NCBI GenBank assembly: GCA_016185205.1
Contig: JACPOA010000018.1
Span: forward strand, 1 to 59,913
DNA from: Hyphomicrobiales bacterium
GTDB lineage: Bacteria; Pseudomonadota; Alphaproteobacteria; Rhizobiales; Xanthobacteraceae
Length of the DNA: 59,913 nucleotides
Reading direction: 5' to 3'
Every line of letters starts with the position of its first letter. Positions within the stretch are counted from its first letter, which is position 1. The position numbers were made by a program, and so were the translations under genes. Under the pieces are notes generated by a model. It ran no database searches. It had not been told where the DNA came from and worked only from the letters and a program-made list of their open reading frames with translations. This document shows positions 22,582 through 31,722 of this stretch, piece after piece.

Positions 22582-23013
22582 ATGATCACTCGTTCCCTTA
22601 TTGTCGCCGAAACGCGCGCGTGGATCGGCACGCCCTATCGGCATCAGGCCTCGCTCAAGGGCGTGGGCTGCGATTGCCTCGGGCTGGTGCGCGGGGTCTG
22701 GCGCGCTGTGATCGGCGATGAGCCGGAACGCGCGCCGCCTTACGCGCCCGACTGGGCGGAGGCGTTGAGCGGCGAGCCGCTGGCGGACGCCGCTGGGCGC
22801 CATTTCGTTGCCATCGATCGCGACACATTCCGCGCAGGCGACGTGCTGCTGTTCCGCTGGCGCGCCAACCTGCCGGCCAAGCACGCCGCCATCGTCACGG
22901 CAGCGGACACAATGGTGCACGCGCATGACGGCGCCGCGGTCGCTGAAGTAGCACTCGCGCCGTGGTGGCGACGGCGATTGGCTTACGCGTTCCGGTTTCC
23001 GGGAGTTGAGTAA
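22582..23013 (+). CDS. NlpC/P60 peptidase-like tail protein (g14-like)
   Basis: A 143-residue NlpC/P60 domain: catalytic Cys in GCDCLGLVRGVW (about residue 31) and His in KHAAIVTAADTMVHA (about residue 103). In GTAs g14 is a cell-wall hydrolase at the tail tip that helps DNA cross the recipient peptidoglycan. It keeps the g13-g14-g15 order although a minus-strand gene now separates it from g15. Confidence 0.92.
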   Translation: MITRSLIVAETRAWIGTPYRHQASLKGVGCDCLGLVRGVWRAVIGDEPERAPPYAPDWAEALSGEPLADAAGRHFVAIDRDTFRAGDVLLFRWRANLPAKHAAIVTAADTMVHAHDGAAVAEVALAPWWRRRLAYAFRFPGVE

Positions 23014-23025
23014 GCGACGTCGCAG

Positions 23026-23841
23026 CTACGGGGTGACGTTCGGGTCGATACGCTTGGCCGTTGCCAAATCGGCTTCGGCGCCGGCCTTGTCGCCCTTTTT
23101 CTCCTTGGCGAGGCTCCGATTGTTGAAGGCTTTGGCATAGTTCGGATTGAGTTTGATGGCCTGATCGAAGTCCTGTATAGCGCGGTCGATTTGGCCTTTG
23201 TCGGCGTATGATAAGCCGCGATTGAAGAAGGTCAGGGCGAAGTTCGGATTGAGCTTGATGGCCTGGTCGTAGTCCTGAATAGCGCGGTCGGCTTGGCCTA
23301 TTTTGCGGTGGGCGCTGCCGCGGTTGATAAAGGCCGCGGCGTCGTTCGGATTGAGCTTGATTACCTGACCGAAGTCCTGGATGGCGCGGTCGGTATCGCC
23401 CTTGCCGGCGTAGGCGTTGCCGCGACCGAAGTAGGCTAAGGCGTAGCTCGGATTGAGCTTGATCGCCTGTTCGTAGTCCTGGATGGCGCGGTCGTATTGG
23501 CGTTTGTTTTCATAGGTGCCGCCGCGATTGATGAAGGCCGCAGTGTCGTTCGGCTCGAGCTTGATGGCCTGATCGAAGTCCGGGATGGCGCGGTCGTATT
23601 GGCCCTTCTTTTTGTGGGCGACGCCGCGATTGGAGAAGATCAAGGCGAGGGTCTTTCCCGTGAACTTGCCCGACTGAATGAGGGCCGTACACCCGCCGAT
23701 CTGCTGATCCGGTGTCGCGTTGTTCTTGCCGGAACACCAATCCAACTGTTGCTGAGTTTGCGCTTTAGCAGCGGGGGCGACGAAGGCCGTAATCGCTACA
23801 AGCGCGATAGCACCGACAGTCAAGCGTGCTGTTGCTGACAT
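23026..23841 (-). CDS. Secreted/periplasmic TPR-repeat protein
   Basis: A 271-residue protein with a signal peptide (MSATARLTVGAIALVAITAF...KAQT) followed by at least five 34-residue TPR units of the type YDRAIQDYEQAIKLNPSYAL. TPR domains bind other proteins; the partner is unknown. The repeats are very similar to one another, which suggests recent internal duplication. It lies opposite in direction between g14 and g15, a place normally empty in GTA clusters. Confidence 0.9.
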   Translation of the reverse strand: MSATARLTVGAIALVAITAFVAPAAKAQTQQQLDWCSGKNNATPDQQIGGCTALIQSGKFTGKTLALIFSNRGVAHKKKGQYDRAIPDFDQAIKLEPNDTAAFINRGGTYENKRQYDRAIQDYEQAIKLNPSYALAYFGRGNAYAGKGDTDRAIQDFGQVIKLNPNDAAAFINRGSAHRKIGQADRAIQDYDQAIKLNPNFALTFFNRGLSYADKGQIDRAIQDFDQAIKLNPNYAKAFNNRSLAKEKKGDKAGAEADLATAKRIDPNVTP

Positions 23842-23900
23842 TTTTGTTCCTAACTCGCAATCATGCTGCGAGTCGTCACCTATAACAGAAGGCCTGTCAC

Positions 23901-26900
23901 ATGGCAGCCCTTGCTCTTTCCTTCGCCGGCGCCGCGCTTGGCAGTTCGGTGTTCGGTCCGACCGGCGCCATTGCCGGCCGTCTGATCGGAGCGCTTGCCG
24001 GCAATCTCATCGACCAGGCGCTGTTCGGCCGGCGCGAGCGCGTGCTGGAAGGTCCGCGCCTTTCCGATCTCGAGGTGATGGCCTCGACCGAAGGCGCAGC
24101 CATCCCGCGCGTCTACGGCCGCGCGCGGCTTTCAGGGCAGGTGATCTGGGCGACCAATCTCGAAGAGGTGGTCGGCAGCAATCAGCAGAGCAGCGGCGGC
24201 AAAGGCGGGCCGAAGGTCACGACGACGACGACGACCTATGCCTATTTCGCCAACTTCGCGGTCGGCCTGTGCGAGGGGCCGATCGGCAGCGTGCTGCGGG
24301 TGTGGGCCGACGGCAAGCCGCTCGATCTCTCCGGCCTGACCGTGCGCAGCTATAATGGCGACGAGGCGCAGACTCCGGACCCGCTGGTCGTGGCCAAGGA
24401 AGGTGACGCGCCGGCCTATCGCGGGCTGGCTTACGTCGTGTTCGAGCGGCTGCCGCTCGCCGATTTCGGCAACCGCATCCCGCAACTGTCGTTCGAAGTG
24501 ATGCGCCCGATCGGTCGGCTCGAACGGATGACGCGCGCGGTCACGCTGATCCCGGGCGCCACCGAATTCGGTTACGAGCCGGCGACCGTGGTGCAAGTGA
24601 TGGGGCCGGGCCGGTCGGCGCCGGAGAACCGGCATATTACTTACGCGGAGTCGGACGTGATCGGCTCGCTCGACGAGCTGCAGGCGCTGGCGCCGAATAT
24701 CGAGCGCGTCGCCATCGTGGTGGCCTGGTTCGGCACCGATCTGCGCGCCGGCGAATGCCGCGTGGTGCCGGGCATTGATAATCGTGTGAAGACGGCCCAT
24801 GGCGGCACCTGGTCGGTGGCCGGCGTCGACCGCGCCAGCGCGTATCTGGTGTCAACCGTTGACGGTCGGCCGGCATTCGGCGGAACGCCATCCGACAGCA
24901 GCGTGCGCGATCTGATCGCGGAGCTCAAAGCGCGCGGGTTGAAGATCACGCTCTATCCGTTCCTGATGATGGATATTGCGGCCGACAATGCGCTGGCCGA
25001 TCCGTGGACCGGCGCGTTGTCGCAACCGGCTTATCCCTGGCGCGGGCGCATCACCTGCAGTCCGGCGCCCGGGCAGAGCGGCTCACCCGATGGCACGTCG
25101 TCGGCGGCGACCCAAGTCAACGCGTTCTTCAGCGGCGGCGCGGATGAGTGGAACTACCGCAACATGGTGCTGCATTACGCCACGCTGGCAGCGGATGCCG
25201 GCGGCGTCGACGCCTTCCTGATCGGCTCGGAACTGAAATCGCTGACGCGCGTGCGTTCGGCCTCGGGCGTCTATCCGGCGGTCGATGCGCTGGTGACGCT
25301 GGCCGCCGATGTGAAGACAATCGTCGGCAGCGGGACGCTCGTCACCTATGGCGCCGATTGGACTGAATATGGCGCGCATGTCGTTGACGGTGCGGCGAAC
25401 GAAGTGCGTTTTCCGCTCGATCCGCTGTGGGCGTCGTCTGCAATCGACGCCATCGGCATCGACTACTACGCGCCGCTGGCCGACTGGCGTGACGACGGCA
25501 ATCAGCTCGATCGCGCGTTGACCGACGATCCGCACCGGCTGAGCTATCTCGCCGGGAATCTCAACGGCGGCGAAGCCTATGACTGGTACTACGCCGACGA
25601 TGGCGCGCGCGCCGCGCAAACCCGCAGCACGATCAGCGACGGGCTCGGCAAGCCGTGGATATTCCGGCAGAAGGACATTTGGAATTTCTGGTCGCAAGCC
25701 CATTACGAGCGTGTCGGCGGCGCCGAACTCGGCAGCCCGACGGCGTGGGTACCGCAATCGAAACCGATCTGGCTCACCGAACTGGGTTGCCCGGCGGTGG
25801 ACAAGGGCGCCAACCAGCCGAGCGTGTTTCCCGATCCGAAGTCGTCGGAAGCGGGACTGCCGCATTTTTCCTCCGGCAAGCGCGACGATCTGATCCAGCG
25901 CCGCTATCTCGAAGCCGTGCTCGGCGCCTTCGATCCGGCCTTCGGCGCCGACGCGCTCAATCCGGTGTCGTCGGTTTACAGCGGCCGCATGGTGGCGCCC
26001 GACGGCATTCATCTGTGGACCTGGGACGCGCGACCTTATCCGATCTTTCCGGCTGCGACCGACGCCTGGAGCGACGGTCCCAACTGGGAAACCGGTCACT
26101 GGCTAACCGGCCGGCTCGGCTCGACGCCGCTCGACGAATTGGTCGCCACCATCCTCGCCGACAACGGCGTGAGCGGCGCGCAGACCAGCGAGCTGGGCGA
26201 GGGGCCGGACGGCTACGTGGTCGATCGCCCGATGGCGCCGCGCGCCATGCTCGATCCGCTGGCGCTGGCTTACGCCTTCGATGCCTTCGAGCAGGATGGC
26301 GTGCTGCGGTTCCGCCAGCGCGGCGGCGCGCCGGTGCTCGATCTCGCGGAGGACGCCCTCGTCCTGCCGGACGAGACAGCACCGGCGCGACTGACGCGCA
26401 CGCAGGAGTCGGACTTGCCGCGCGAGGTGACCATCGGGTTCACCGACATCGGCGCCGATTATCAGCGCGGATCGGCGGCCTCACGCCGCCTGGTCGGCGG
26501 CTCGACCCGCACCGCGCATGCCGACCTCGCGATGGTGACCAACGACAGCGAGGCCGAGCGGCGTGCGGAAATCTGGCTGCAGGACCTGTGGGCCGGACGC
26601 GAAAGCGCCGAATTCGTATTGCCGCAAAGTCAAATGGCGTTGGGGCTTGGCGACGTGGTGGGCCTCACCGTCAACGGCCGGCGGCGGCTCATAGAAATCC
26701 AGGAGATTGTCGACGCCGAAGCCCGCGCGGTGCGCGCGCGCTCGATCGATCCGGAAGTGTTCGATCTGGCGCTGGCGCCGCCGCGGCGACGCGTGCCCGT
26801 GTCCCCGCCGGCGATCGCTCCGGTGCATGCGCTGGTGCTCGATCTGCCGACGCTTGCCTCCGGGCAGCCGCCGGTGCTGGCGCGGCTGGCGGTGTTTTCC

Positions 26901-27746
26901 GATCCTTGGCCGGGCCCGGTGGCGGTGTGGGTCTCGAGCGACGGCTTGAGCTACAGCCGTGCCGGCGTGGCGCTGGCGCCGAGCATCGTCGGCGAAACGC
27001 TCGACGATATTCCGGCCGGGCCGACCGCACGCTGGCACAATGCGAGCTTCCGTGTGCAGCTTTACGGCGGCGCGCTGGCCTCGGTGCCCGACAGCGCCGT
27101 GTTCGCCGGCGCTAATGCGGCCGCCGCGCAGCGCGCCGATGGCGCCTGGGAGGTGATCCAGTTCGCCAATGCCGAGCTGACAGGCGATCGCACCTATACA
27201 TTGTCTCGCCTGCTGCGCGGCCAGGCCGGCAGCGAGTGGGGCATGGGCGCGCCTTTGCCGGCGGGCTCGCCTTTCGTGCTGCTTGACGAGCATGTTGTGC
27301 CGATCGCCAGCGGGCTCGACGCGCTGGAACGGACGTTGCAGCTGCGCGTGGTGGCGGCCGACCGCGACCACGGCGATCCAACCGCGCTCGCGCTCGAGGC
27401 GACGCCGCAGACGACCGCGCTGCGGCCTCTTACGCCGGTGTATGTGAAGGCCGCGCGGGGCGCTGGCGGCGTCACTTTTACGTGGATCCGGCGCGCGCGC
27501 TTCGATGCCGACAGCTGGGTGGGCGAAATTCCGCTCGGCGAGGACAGCGAGCAATACGCGCTCGATATCCTGTCTGGCACGACGGTGGTGCGCACGCTCG
27601 CCGCGACCGCGCCTTTGGTGCTTTACGCCGCCGCTGACGAGATCGCCGATTTCGGCGCACCGCAGACGACCTTAAGCGTGCGCGTCACTCAGATTTCCGC
27701 GACGGTGGGTGCGGGTTTTCCGGCCGCCGCCACCCTCAACCCGTAA
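23901..27746 (+). CDS. GTA host-specificity / megatron protein (g15-like) with TIM-barrel domain
   Basis: This 1281-residue protein is the RcGTA g15 counterpart. The N-terminus (MAALALSFAGAALGSSVFGP) and the EGAAIPRVYGRARLSGQVIW block are typical. A GTA TIM-barrel-like (glycoside-hydrolase-like) domain spans about residues 420-730, with DAFLIGSELKSLTRVRS, IGIDYYAPLADWRDDG and HLWTWDARPYPIFP. Tail-hub and receptor-contact regions follow to the end (LSRLLRGQAGSEW). It forms the tail tip and should contact or degrade the recipient envelope. It is intact, arguing that the tail block is under selection. Confidence 0.95.
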   Translation: MAALALSFAGAALGSSVFGPTGAIAGRLIGALAGNLIDQALFGRRERVLEGPRLSDLEVMASTEGAAIPRVYGRARLSGQVIWATNLEEVVGSNQQSSGGKGGPKVTTTTTTYAYFANFAVGLCEGPIGSVLRVWADGKPLDLSGLTVRSYNGDEAQTPDPLVVAKEGDAPAYRGLAYVVFERLPLADFGNRIPQLSFEVMRPIGRLERMTRAVTLIPGATEFGYEPATVVQVMGPGRSAPENRHITYAESDVIGSLDELQALAPNIERVAIVVAWFGTDLRAGECRVVPGIDNRVKTAHGGTWSVAGVDRASAYLVSTVDGRPAFGGTPSDSSVRDLIAELKARGLKITLYPFLMMDIAADNALADPWTGALSQPAYPWRGRITCSPAPGQSGSPDGTSSAATQVNAFFSGGADEWNYRNMVLHYATLAADAGGVDAFLIGSELKSLTRVRSASGVYPAVDALVTLAADVKTIVGSGTLVTYGADWTEYGAHVVDGAANEVRFPLDPLWASSAIDAIGIDYYAPLADWRDDGNQLDRALTDDPHRLSYLAGNLNGGEAYDWYYADDGARAAQTRSTISDGLGKPWIFRQKDIWNFWSQAHYERVGGAELGSPTAWVPQSKPIWLTELGCPAVDKGANQPSVFPDPKSSEAGLPHFSSGKRDDLIQRRYLEAVLGAFDPAFGADALNPVSSVYSGRMVAPDGIHLWTWDARPYPIFPAATDAWSDGPNWETGHWLTGRLGSTPLDELVATILADNGVSGAQTSELGEGPDGYVVDRPMAPRAMLDPLALAYAFDAFEQDGVLRFRQRGGAPVLDLAEDALVLPDETAPARLTRTQESDLPREVTIGFTDIGADYQRGSAASRRLVGGSTRTAHADLAMVTNDSEAERRAEIWLQDLWAGRESAEFVLPQSQMALGLGDVVGLTVNGRRRLIEIQEIVDAEARAVRARSIDPEVFDLALAPPRRRVPVSPPAIAPVHALVLDLPTLASGQPPVLARLAVFSDPWPGPVAVWVSSDGLSYSRAGVALAPSIVGETLDDIPAGPTARWHNASFRVQLYGGALASVPDSAVFAGANAAAAQRADGAWEVIQFANAELTGDRTYTLSRLLRGQAGSEWGMGAPLPAGSPFVLLDEHVVPIASGLDALERTLQLRVVAADRDHGDPTALALEATPQTTALRPLTPVYVKAARGAGGVTFTWIRRARFDADSWVGEIPLGEDSEQYALDILSGTTVVRTLAATAPLVLYAAADEIADFGAPQTTLSVRVTQISATVGAGFPAAATLNP

Positions 27747-27758
27747 CCCCTGGACACC

Positions 27759-28931
27759 ATGACCGACACAGCCAATCTCGGCCTGCCTTGCATCGAAGGC
27801 AGCCAGGCGCAGAAGCACGTCACCCACAACGACGCGCTGCGCATCCTCGACACGCTGGTGCAGCTCGCGGTGCTCGACCGCGATCTTGCCGCGCCGCCCT
27901 CATCTCCAGCGGAAGGCCAGCGCTGGATCGTCAAGACCGGCGCGACCGGCGCCTGGGCCGGCCACGTCAACACGATCGCCGCCTGGCAGGATGGCGCCTG
28001 GCAGTTCAGTGCGCCGCAGACCGGCTGGTGCGTCTACGTGGTCGATGAAGGTACGCTGCTGGTATGGAATGGCGCGGCCTGGGGCGATTTCTTCTCGACC
28101 GTGACATCGATTCAGAATCTGGCGCTGCTCGGCGTCGGCACCACGGCGGACACCACCAATCGTCTGAGCGCCAAGCTCAATAACGCGCTGTTTGTCGCCC
28201 AGACCGTAGCCGAAGGCGGCGACGGCAATCTGCGCTACAAGCTCAGCAAGGAGAGCACGGCCAAGACACTGTCGTTCCTGCTGCAGGACAACTATTCAGG
28301 GCGTGCCGAGATCGGTCTGACAGGCGACGACGATTTCCACTTCAAGGTATCGGCGGACGGAAGCGCATGGGTCGATGCGCTGCGGCTCGACAAGACAACG
28401 GGCCTGATGACGCACGTAGACGGGGTTGTCCCGCGAACGCTTTCCGTGCAGCGCGGTGGTGACACCAACGACTCGTCGTCGGGGTCTGGCGCCTATCACG
28501 ATCACAGTCTCACCTATACGATCCCGGCGAACTTTCTGACGCAGGGGCGCGCTCTGCGCATTACTACGCATTGGCGATATACAAGCGGCAGCGCCGTGCC
28601 GGTTCTGGACATTCAATTGAAAACCGGCAGCACGGTTCTTGCCCATTTTACTCCAAGCGGCCAAATCGCGAGCAAGACAAACTTTCAACACGCGATCCAG
28701 TGGATTTTGCAGGCCGTAGACGCCCCTGGTGCTGCCGCTAACGTGGAAGCCGTTCAGATCGGCACCCCGCACAATCTTGGCAACATCGTTGTGGACAGTG
28801 ATGTTGCAATGCCCGTTGCCCTGGCGACGAATGGAGCGCTGACGCTGAAGGTCGCGACGCAATGGGCGAGCGCCGGGACTGGAACGAATACGTTGAAGCT
28901 GAGCCAATTTATTGTCGAGGCATTGAATTAA
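27759..28931 (+). CDS. DUF2793 tail-fibre-like protein
   Basis: A 390-residue protein whose N-terminal 125 residues match DUF2793 (LGLPCIEGSQAQKHVTHNDA, EGQRWIVKTGATGAWAGH, WCVYVVDEGTLLVWNGAAW). The C-terminal part is Thr/Ser-rich and beta-rich (VPRTLSVQRGGDTNDSSSGS...), as in adhesive fibre tips. It starts 12 bp after g15. DUF2793 proteins commonly follow g15 in Rhizobiales-type clusters, and an adhesion role is inferred. Confidence 0.85.
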   Translation: MTDTANLGLPCIEGSQAQKHVTHNDALRILDTLVQLAVLDRDLAAPPSSPAEGQRWIVKTGATGAWAGHVNTIAAWQDGAWQFSAPQTGWCVYVVDEGTLLVWNGAAWGDFFSTVTSIQNLALLGVGTTADTTNRLSAKLNNALFVAQTVAEGGDGNLRYKLSKESTAKTLSFLLQDNYSGRAEIGLTGDDDFHFKVSADGSAWVDALRLDKTTGLMTHVDGVVPRTLSVQRGGDTNDSSSGSGAYHDHSLTYTIPANFLTQGRALRITTHWRYTSGSAVPVLDIQLKTGSTVLAHFTPSGQIASKTNFQHAIQWILQAVDAPGAAANVEAVQIGTPHNLGNIVVDSDVAMPVALATNGALTLKVATQWASAGTGTNTLKLSQFIVEALN

Positions 28932-29015
28932 TACGGGTGGCAATCTCGCCGCCAAGATTGTTTCGAGATCGAAAACCGCTGCTGTTGGGCGGCATTAGCA
29001 TTTCCGGAGTCCGGC

Positions 29016-29783
29016 ATGGCTGCGTCATCTTACGACGCTGCGCTCGCGCGCCTGCTAGTGCACGAGGGCGGCTATACCAATCACCCTTCCGATCCCGGCG
29101 GCCCGACCAATTTCGGCATCACGATTTACGACTATCGCAAATACGTGAAGCCGAACGCCACCGCCGCCGACGTGCGCGCGATGAAGCTCGAGGATGCCAA
29201 GAACATCTATCGCGCCAAATATTGGGATGCGCAGCGCTGCAATGAGCTGCCAGCCGGCGTCGACTACGCCGTGTTCGATTACGGCGTGAATTCCGGTATC
29301 GGGCGCAGCGGCAAGGTGCTGCGCCGCGTGCTCAAGCTGCCCGACAACACCAGCGTGGTGACCGATGCAGTGATCGCGGCGGCGCGTGCGGTCGACGCCC
29401 AAGCGCTCATCGTTGCGATCTGCGACGAGCGCCTGCGCTTTCTCAAATCGCTTTCGACCTGGGGCGTGTTCGGCCAAGGCTGGGGACGGCGGGTGGCCGA
29501 GGTGCGCGTCGCGGCTACGGCGATGGCCGCCGGCGCCCCGTCGCCCGATCTTGGCCGTGCCGTCGCGCCGGGCCGCGCCATGGTGGCCGTGGCCAAAGGT
29601 GGCCAGCTTGGCTCAGCCGGCGCCATCGCCGCGGCCGGCGCCGCCGCGGCCAACCAGGCGCATGCGTCGGGCGCGCGGCCGGCAATGATCGCTGCCATCG
29701 TTATCGTTGCTCTCGCCGCCGCCTTTGGCGCCTGGGCATTCTGGCATTGGCGCCAGTCGCGTCAGCAACAAGCACCGGCCTGA
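29016..29783 (+). CDS. GH108-type N-acetylmuramidase (endolysin) with C-terminal membrane segment
   Basis: This 255-residue protein has the GH108 signature near its start (ARLLVHEGGYTNHPSDPGGP, then TNFGITIYDY; the Glu of HEGG is the likely catalyst) and a peptidoglycan-binding region (FDYGVNSGIGRSGKVLRRVL). A hydrophobic segment near the end (AAIVIVALAAAFGAWAFWHW) would anchor it in the inner membrane. It probably cuts peptidoglycan glycan strands for release of particles. It is the first gene of a lysis block with the two following membrane proteins. Confidence 0.9.
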   Translation: MAASSYDAALARLLVHEGGYTNHPSDPGGPTNFGITIYDYRKYVKPNATAADVRAMKLEDAKNIYRAKYWDAQRCNELPAGVDYAVFDYGVNSGIGRSGKVLRRVLKLPDNTSVVTDAVIAAARAVDAQALIVAICDERLRFLKSLSTWGVFGQGWGRRVAEVRVAATAMAAGAPSPDLGRAVAPGRAMVAVAKGGQLGSAGAIAAAGAAAANQAHASGARPAMIAAIVIVALAAAFGAWAFWHWRQSRQQQAPA

Positions 29784-29796
29784 AGGAGACTACATC

Positions 29797-30024
29797 ATGT
29801 GGAACAAGATCAATGCCTGGTTCAAGCATTCGCTCACCATCCTGTGGGCGCGCGTGGTGGCGCTCGCCGGCCTTCTGCTGGCGGCGGGGCAGGCGCTGCT
29901 GGCCGACCCGAACGTTACGGCTGCGATCCAGGCCGCGCTGCAGCCGAAATTCATTCCCTATTACGTGATCGCGATCGGGCTGGTCACCGAGATCGCGCGC
30001 CGGCGCACGGCTGCGAAGGAATAG
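29797..30024 (+). CDS. Small membrane protein of the lysis block
   Basis: A 75-residue protein (MWNKINAWFKHSLTILWARV...) with two hydrophobic segments (about 14-36 and 48-66). AGGAGA precedes the ATG. Its place between muramidase and holin suggests a lysis accessory or holin-like role; family not recognised. Confidence 0.75.
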   Translation: MWNKINAWFKHSLTILWARVVALAGLLLAAGQALLADPNVTAAIQAALQPKFIPYYVIAIGLVTEIARRRTAAKE

Positions 30025-30028
30025 AGCG

Positions 30029-30433
30029 ATGTTTGCCACCGTGCTCGGCTGGCTCGGCAACCTGTTCGGCGGCCCATTCGCCAAGGCCGCGGTCGACGCC
30101 TACCGCGCCAAGCTCACCGCCGAAAACACCAGCGAGAAGATCGCCGCCGATCTGGCCGCGCGCGAGCTCGTCGTCGAGAGCCGCGAACGTGAGCTGGCGG
30201 CGCAGGTGGTGATCGCGGAGCAGGGACGCTGGTACACCGCGCTGCCGCGCCCGCTGTTCGCTTTCGCTTTCGTGATTTACGTCTGGAAAGTCGTGGTCTG
30301 GGACAAGGTCTTGGGCCTTGGCACCACCGCCGCGCTGTCCGGCGACGTCGCGCAATGGGCACTGATCGTGCTCACCGCCTATTTCGGCGGGCGCAGCCTG
30401 GAGAAGGTGGCGCGGATTTTGGCGAGGAAGTAG
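30029..30433 (+). CDS. 3TM holin (GTA-release type)
   Basis: A 134-residue protein that fits the 'holin of 3TMs, for gene-transfer release' family. It has a short N-terminal hydrophobic stretch (FATVLGWLGNLFGGPFAK), a charged coiled-coil middle (about 25-65), and two clear membrane segments (LFAFAFVIYVWKVVVWDKV and WALIVLTAYFGGRSLEKV). It would form inner-membrane holes so that the muramidase can act and particles escape. Confidence 0.9.
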   Translation: MFATVLGWLGNLFGGPFAKAAVDAYRAKLTAENTSEKIAADLAARELVVESRERELAAQVVIAEQGRWYTALPRPLFAFAFVIYVWKVVVWDKVLGLGTTAALSGDVAQWALIVLTAYFGGRSLEKVARILARK

Positions 30434-30560
30434 CGACGCAAGCCGCTTGGCAGCGATCCATTCGCCCGCCACACTCTCTGCGATTCTTATCTTTTGGCGC
30501 ACTTTCCGAGCGGCCGACCGGTGCCCATTCGGTCTGAAAGTGCGCGGCGGAGAGTATGCC

Positions 30561-31238
30561 ATGGATGTACGAGAAGCCGTCGCAACGAGATTTAGTTGCC
30601 GGGCCTTCCTGCCTACGCCAATCTCCGAAGCCACCGTGCGCGACATTCTCGAACGCGCGGCGCACGCGCCGTCGGGCGGCAATCTGCAGCCCTGGCGCGT
30701 GCATGCGCTGGCCGGCAACAAACTCGAACAGCTCAAGGCGCTGGTGCGCGCGCGGCCGGAGCTGCTGCCGCGCGGCGAGGGCACCGAATACGACATCTAC
30801 CCGCGCGATCTGAAAGAGCCGTACGAGACGCGCCGCCACCAGGTCGGTGCCGCGCTCTATCGGTCGATCGGTGTGCCGCGCGAGGACCGTCCCGGCCGTT
30901 ATCGGCAATACGCGCGCAATTTCGAATTCTTCGGCGCACCGGTCGGGCTGCTGCTCTCGATCGACCGCGGCATGGGTCCGCCGCAATGGTCGGACCTCGG
31001 CGGCTATATCCAGACAGTCATGCTGCTGGCGCGCGCGCACGGTCTGCACAGCTGCGGTTTGGAGTCCTGGACCCACTGGCACAAGACCGTCTATTCCCTC
31101 CTCGATATCCCCTCCGATTACATGCTGTTCTGCGGCCTGGCGCTCGGCCACGCCGATCCGGACGTGCCGATCAACCAATGGCGCGCCCCGCGCGAGCCGC
31201 TCGACGCCTTTGCGTCGTTTGTTGGCTTCAATAGTTAA
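30561..31238 (+). CDS. Nitroreductase family protein
   Basis: A 225-residue flavoprotein of the nitroreductase family: TRFSCRAFLPTPISEATVRD for FMN phosphate binding, RAAHAPSGGNLQPWRVHALA, and the C-terminal FCGLALGHADPD. It reduces nitro compounds or quinones with NAD(P)H. I used the ATG at 30561 because the longer frame from 30447 adds 38 residues unlike the family. It is the first gene after the GTA cluster and marks the return to ordinary chromosome. Confidence 0.9.
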   Translation: MDVREAVATRFSCRAFLPTPISEATVRDILERAAHAPSGGNLQPWRVHALAGNKLEQLKALVRARPELLPRGEGTEYDIYPRDLKEPYETRRHQVGAALYRSIGVPREDRPGRYRQYARNFEFFGAPVGLLLSIDRGMGPPQWSDLGGYIQTVMLLARAHGLHSCGLESWTHWHKTVYSLLDIPSDYMLFCGLALGHADPDVPINQWRAPREPLDAFASFVGFNS

Positions 31239-31306
31239 CAGCCTGCGGCATAGGAACGCTCCCCGCGTTCAGCCCGCGTTCACCGGCGCGCCGTTAAACC
31301 CCCGCC

Positions 31307-31624
31307 ATGCCGGTTCCCCGAAGTCTCCTCGCCGCCCTTCTGCTCGGCCTGCTGGCCGTTCCGGCCTTTGCCGCCGACGCGGCGCCACGCGCCTGCCTGA
31401 GCAAGGCCGAACAGCGCGCCGCGGTCGCCGACCACAAGGCTATCTCGCTCGCCCAGGCCGTCAAATCCCTGCGCGAGCACGGCCGCCGGGCCGAACTGGT
31501 TCGGGCCCGGCTCTGCCATCGCGACAATAGGCTCGTCTACGTGCTGACTCTGCTGGCGCGCAGTGGCAAAGTGACCAGCGCGACCGTTGACGCCGCCAGT
31601 GGCGATATCATCAATGGGCGCTAG
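31307..31624 (+). CDS. Small exported protein, PepSY-like
   Basis: A 105-residue protein with a signal peptide (MPVPRSLLAALLLGLLAVPAFA) and a short domain containing QAVKSLREHGRRAELVRARL, YVLTLLARSGKVTSATVDAA, DIINGR. The last block is typical of PepSY-type periplasmic domains. It precedes the PhoPQ-like pair, a common arrangement in Rhizobiales, and may modulate the sensor. Confidence 0.78.
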   Translation: MPVPRSLLAALLLGLLAVPAFAADAAPRACLSKAEQRAAVADHKAISLAQAVKSLREHGRRAELVRARLCHRDNRLVYVLTLLARSGKVTSATVDAASGDIINGR

Positions 31625-31702
31625 CGCATGATCCCGAAAAAGCCTGTCCCGGACTTGATCCGGGATGGGAACCGGTTTTCGGATAAGATCATGCGCGAAC
31701 AA
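31625..31702. repeat. GCGCATGATC-type extragenic palindrome
   Basis: CGCATGATCCCGAAAA at the left and TTTTCGGATAAGATCATGCG at the right form the known Rhizobiales-type dispersed palindrome, here with a roughly 35-base insert containing its own hairpin (GTCCCGGACTTGATCCGGGA). Two further copies are at 32382 and 36267. Confidence 0.8.
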
Positions 31703-31722
31703 GTCTAGCGGAGCATGCCCCC

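Noticed and set aside
1-30433. Integrated temperate prophage with full life cycle
   Set aside because: No integrase, repressor, replication genes or att sites were seen, and gene order and sizes follow RcGTA g3-g15; a degraded prophage remains possible left of the window.
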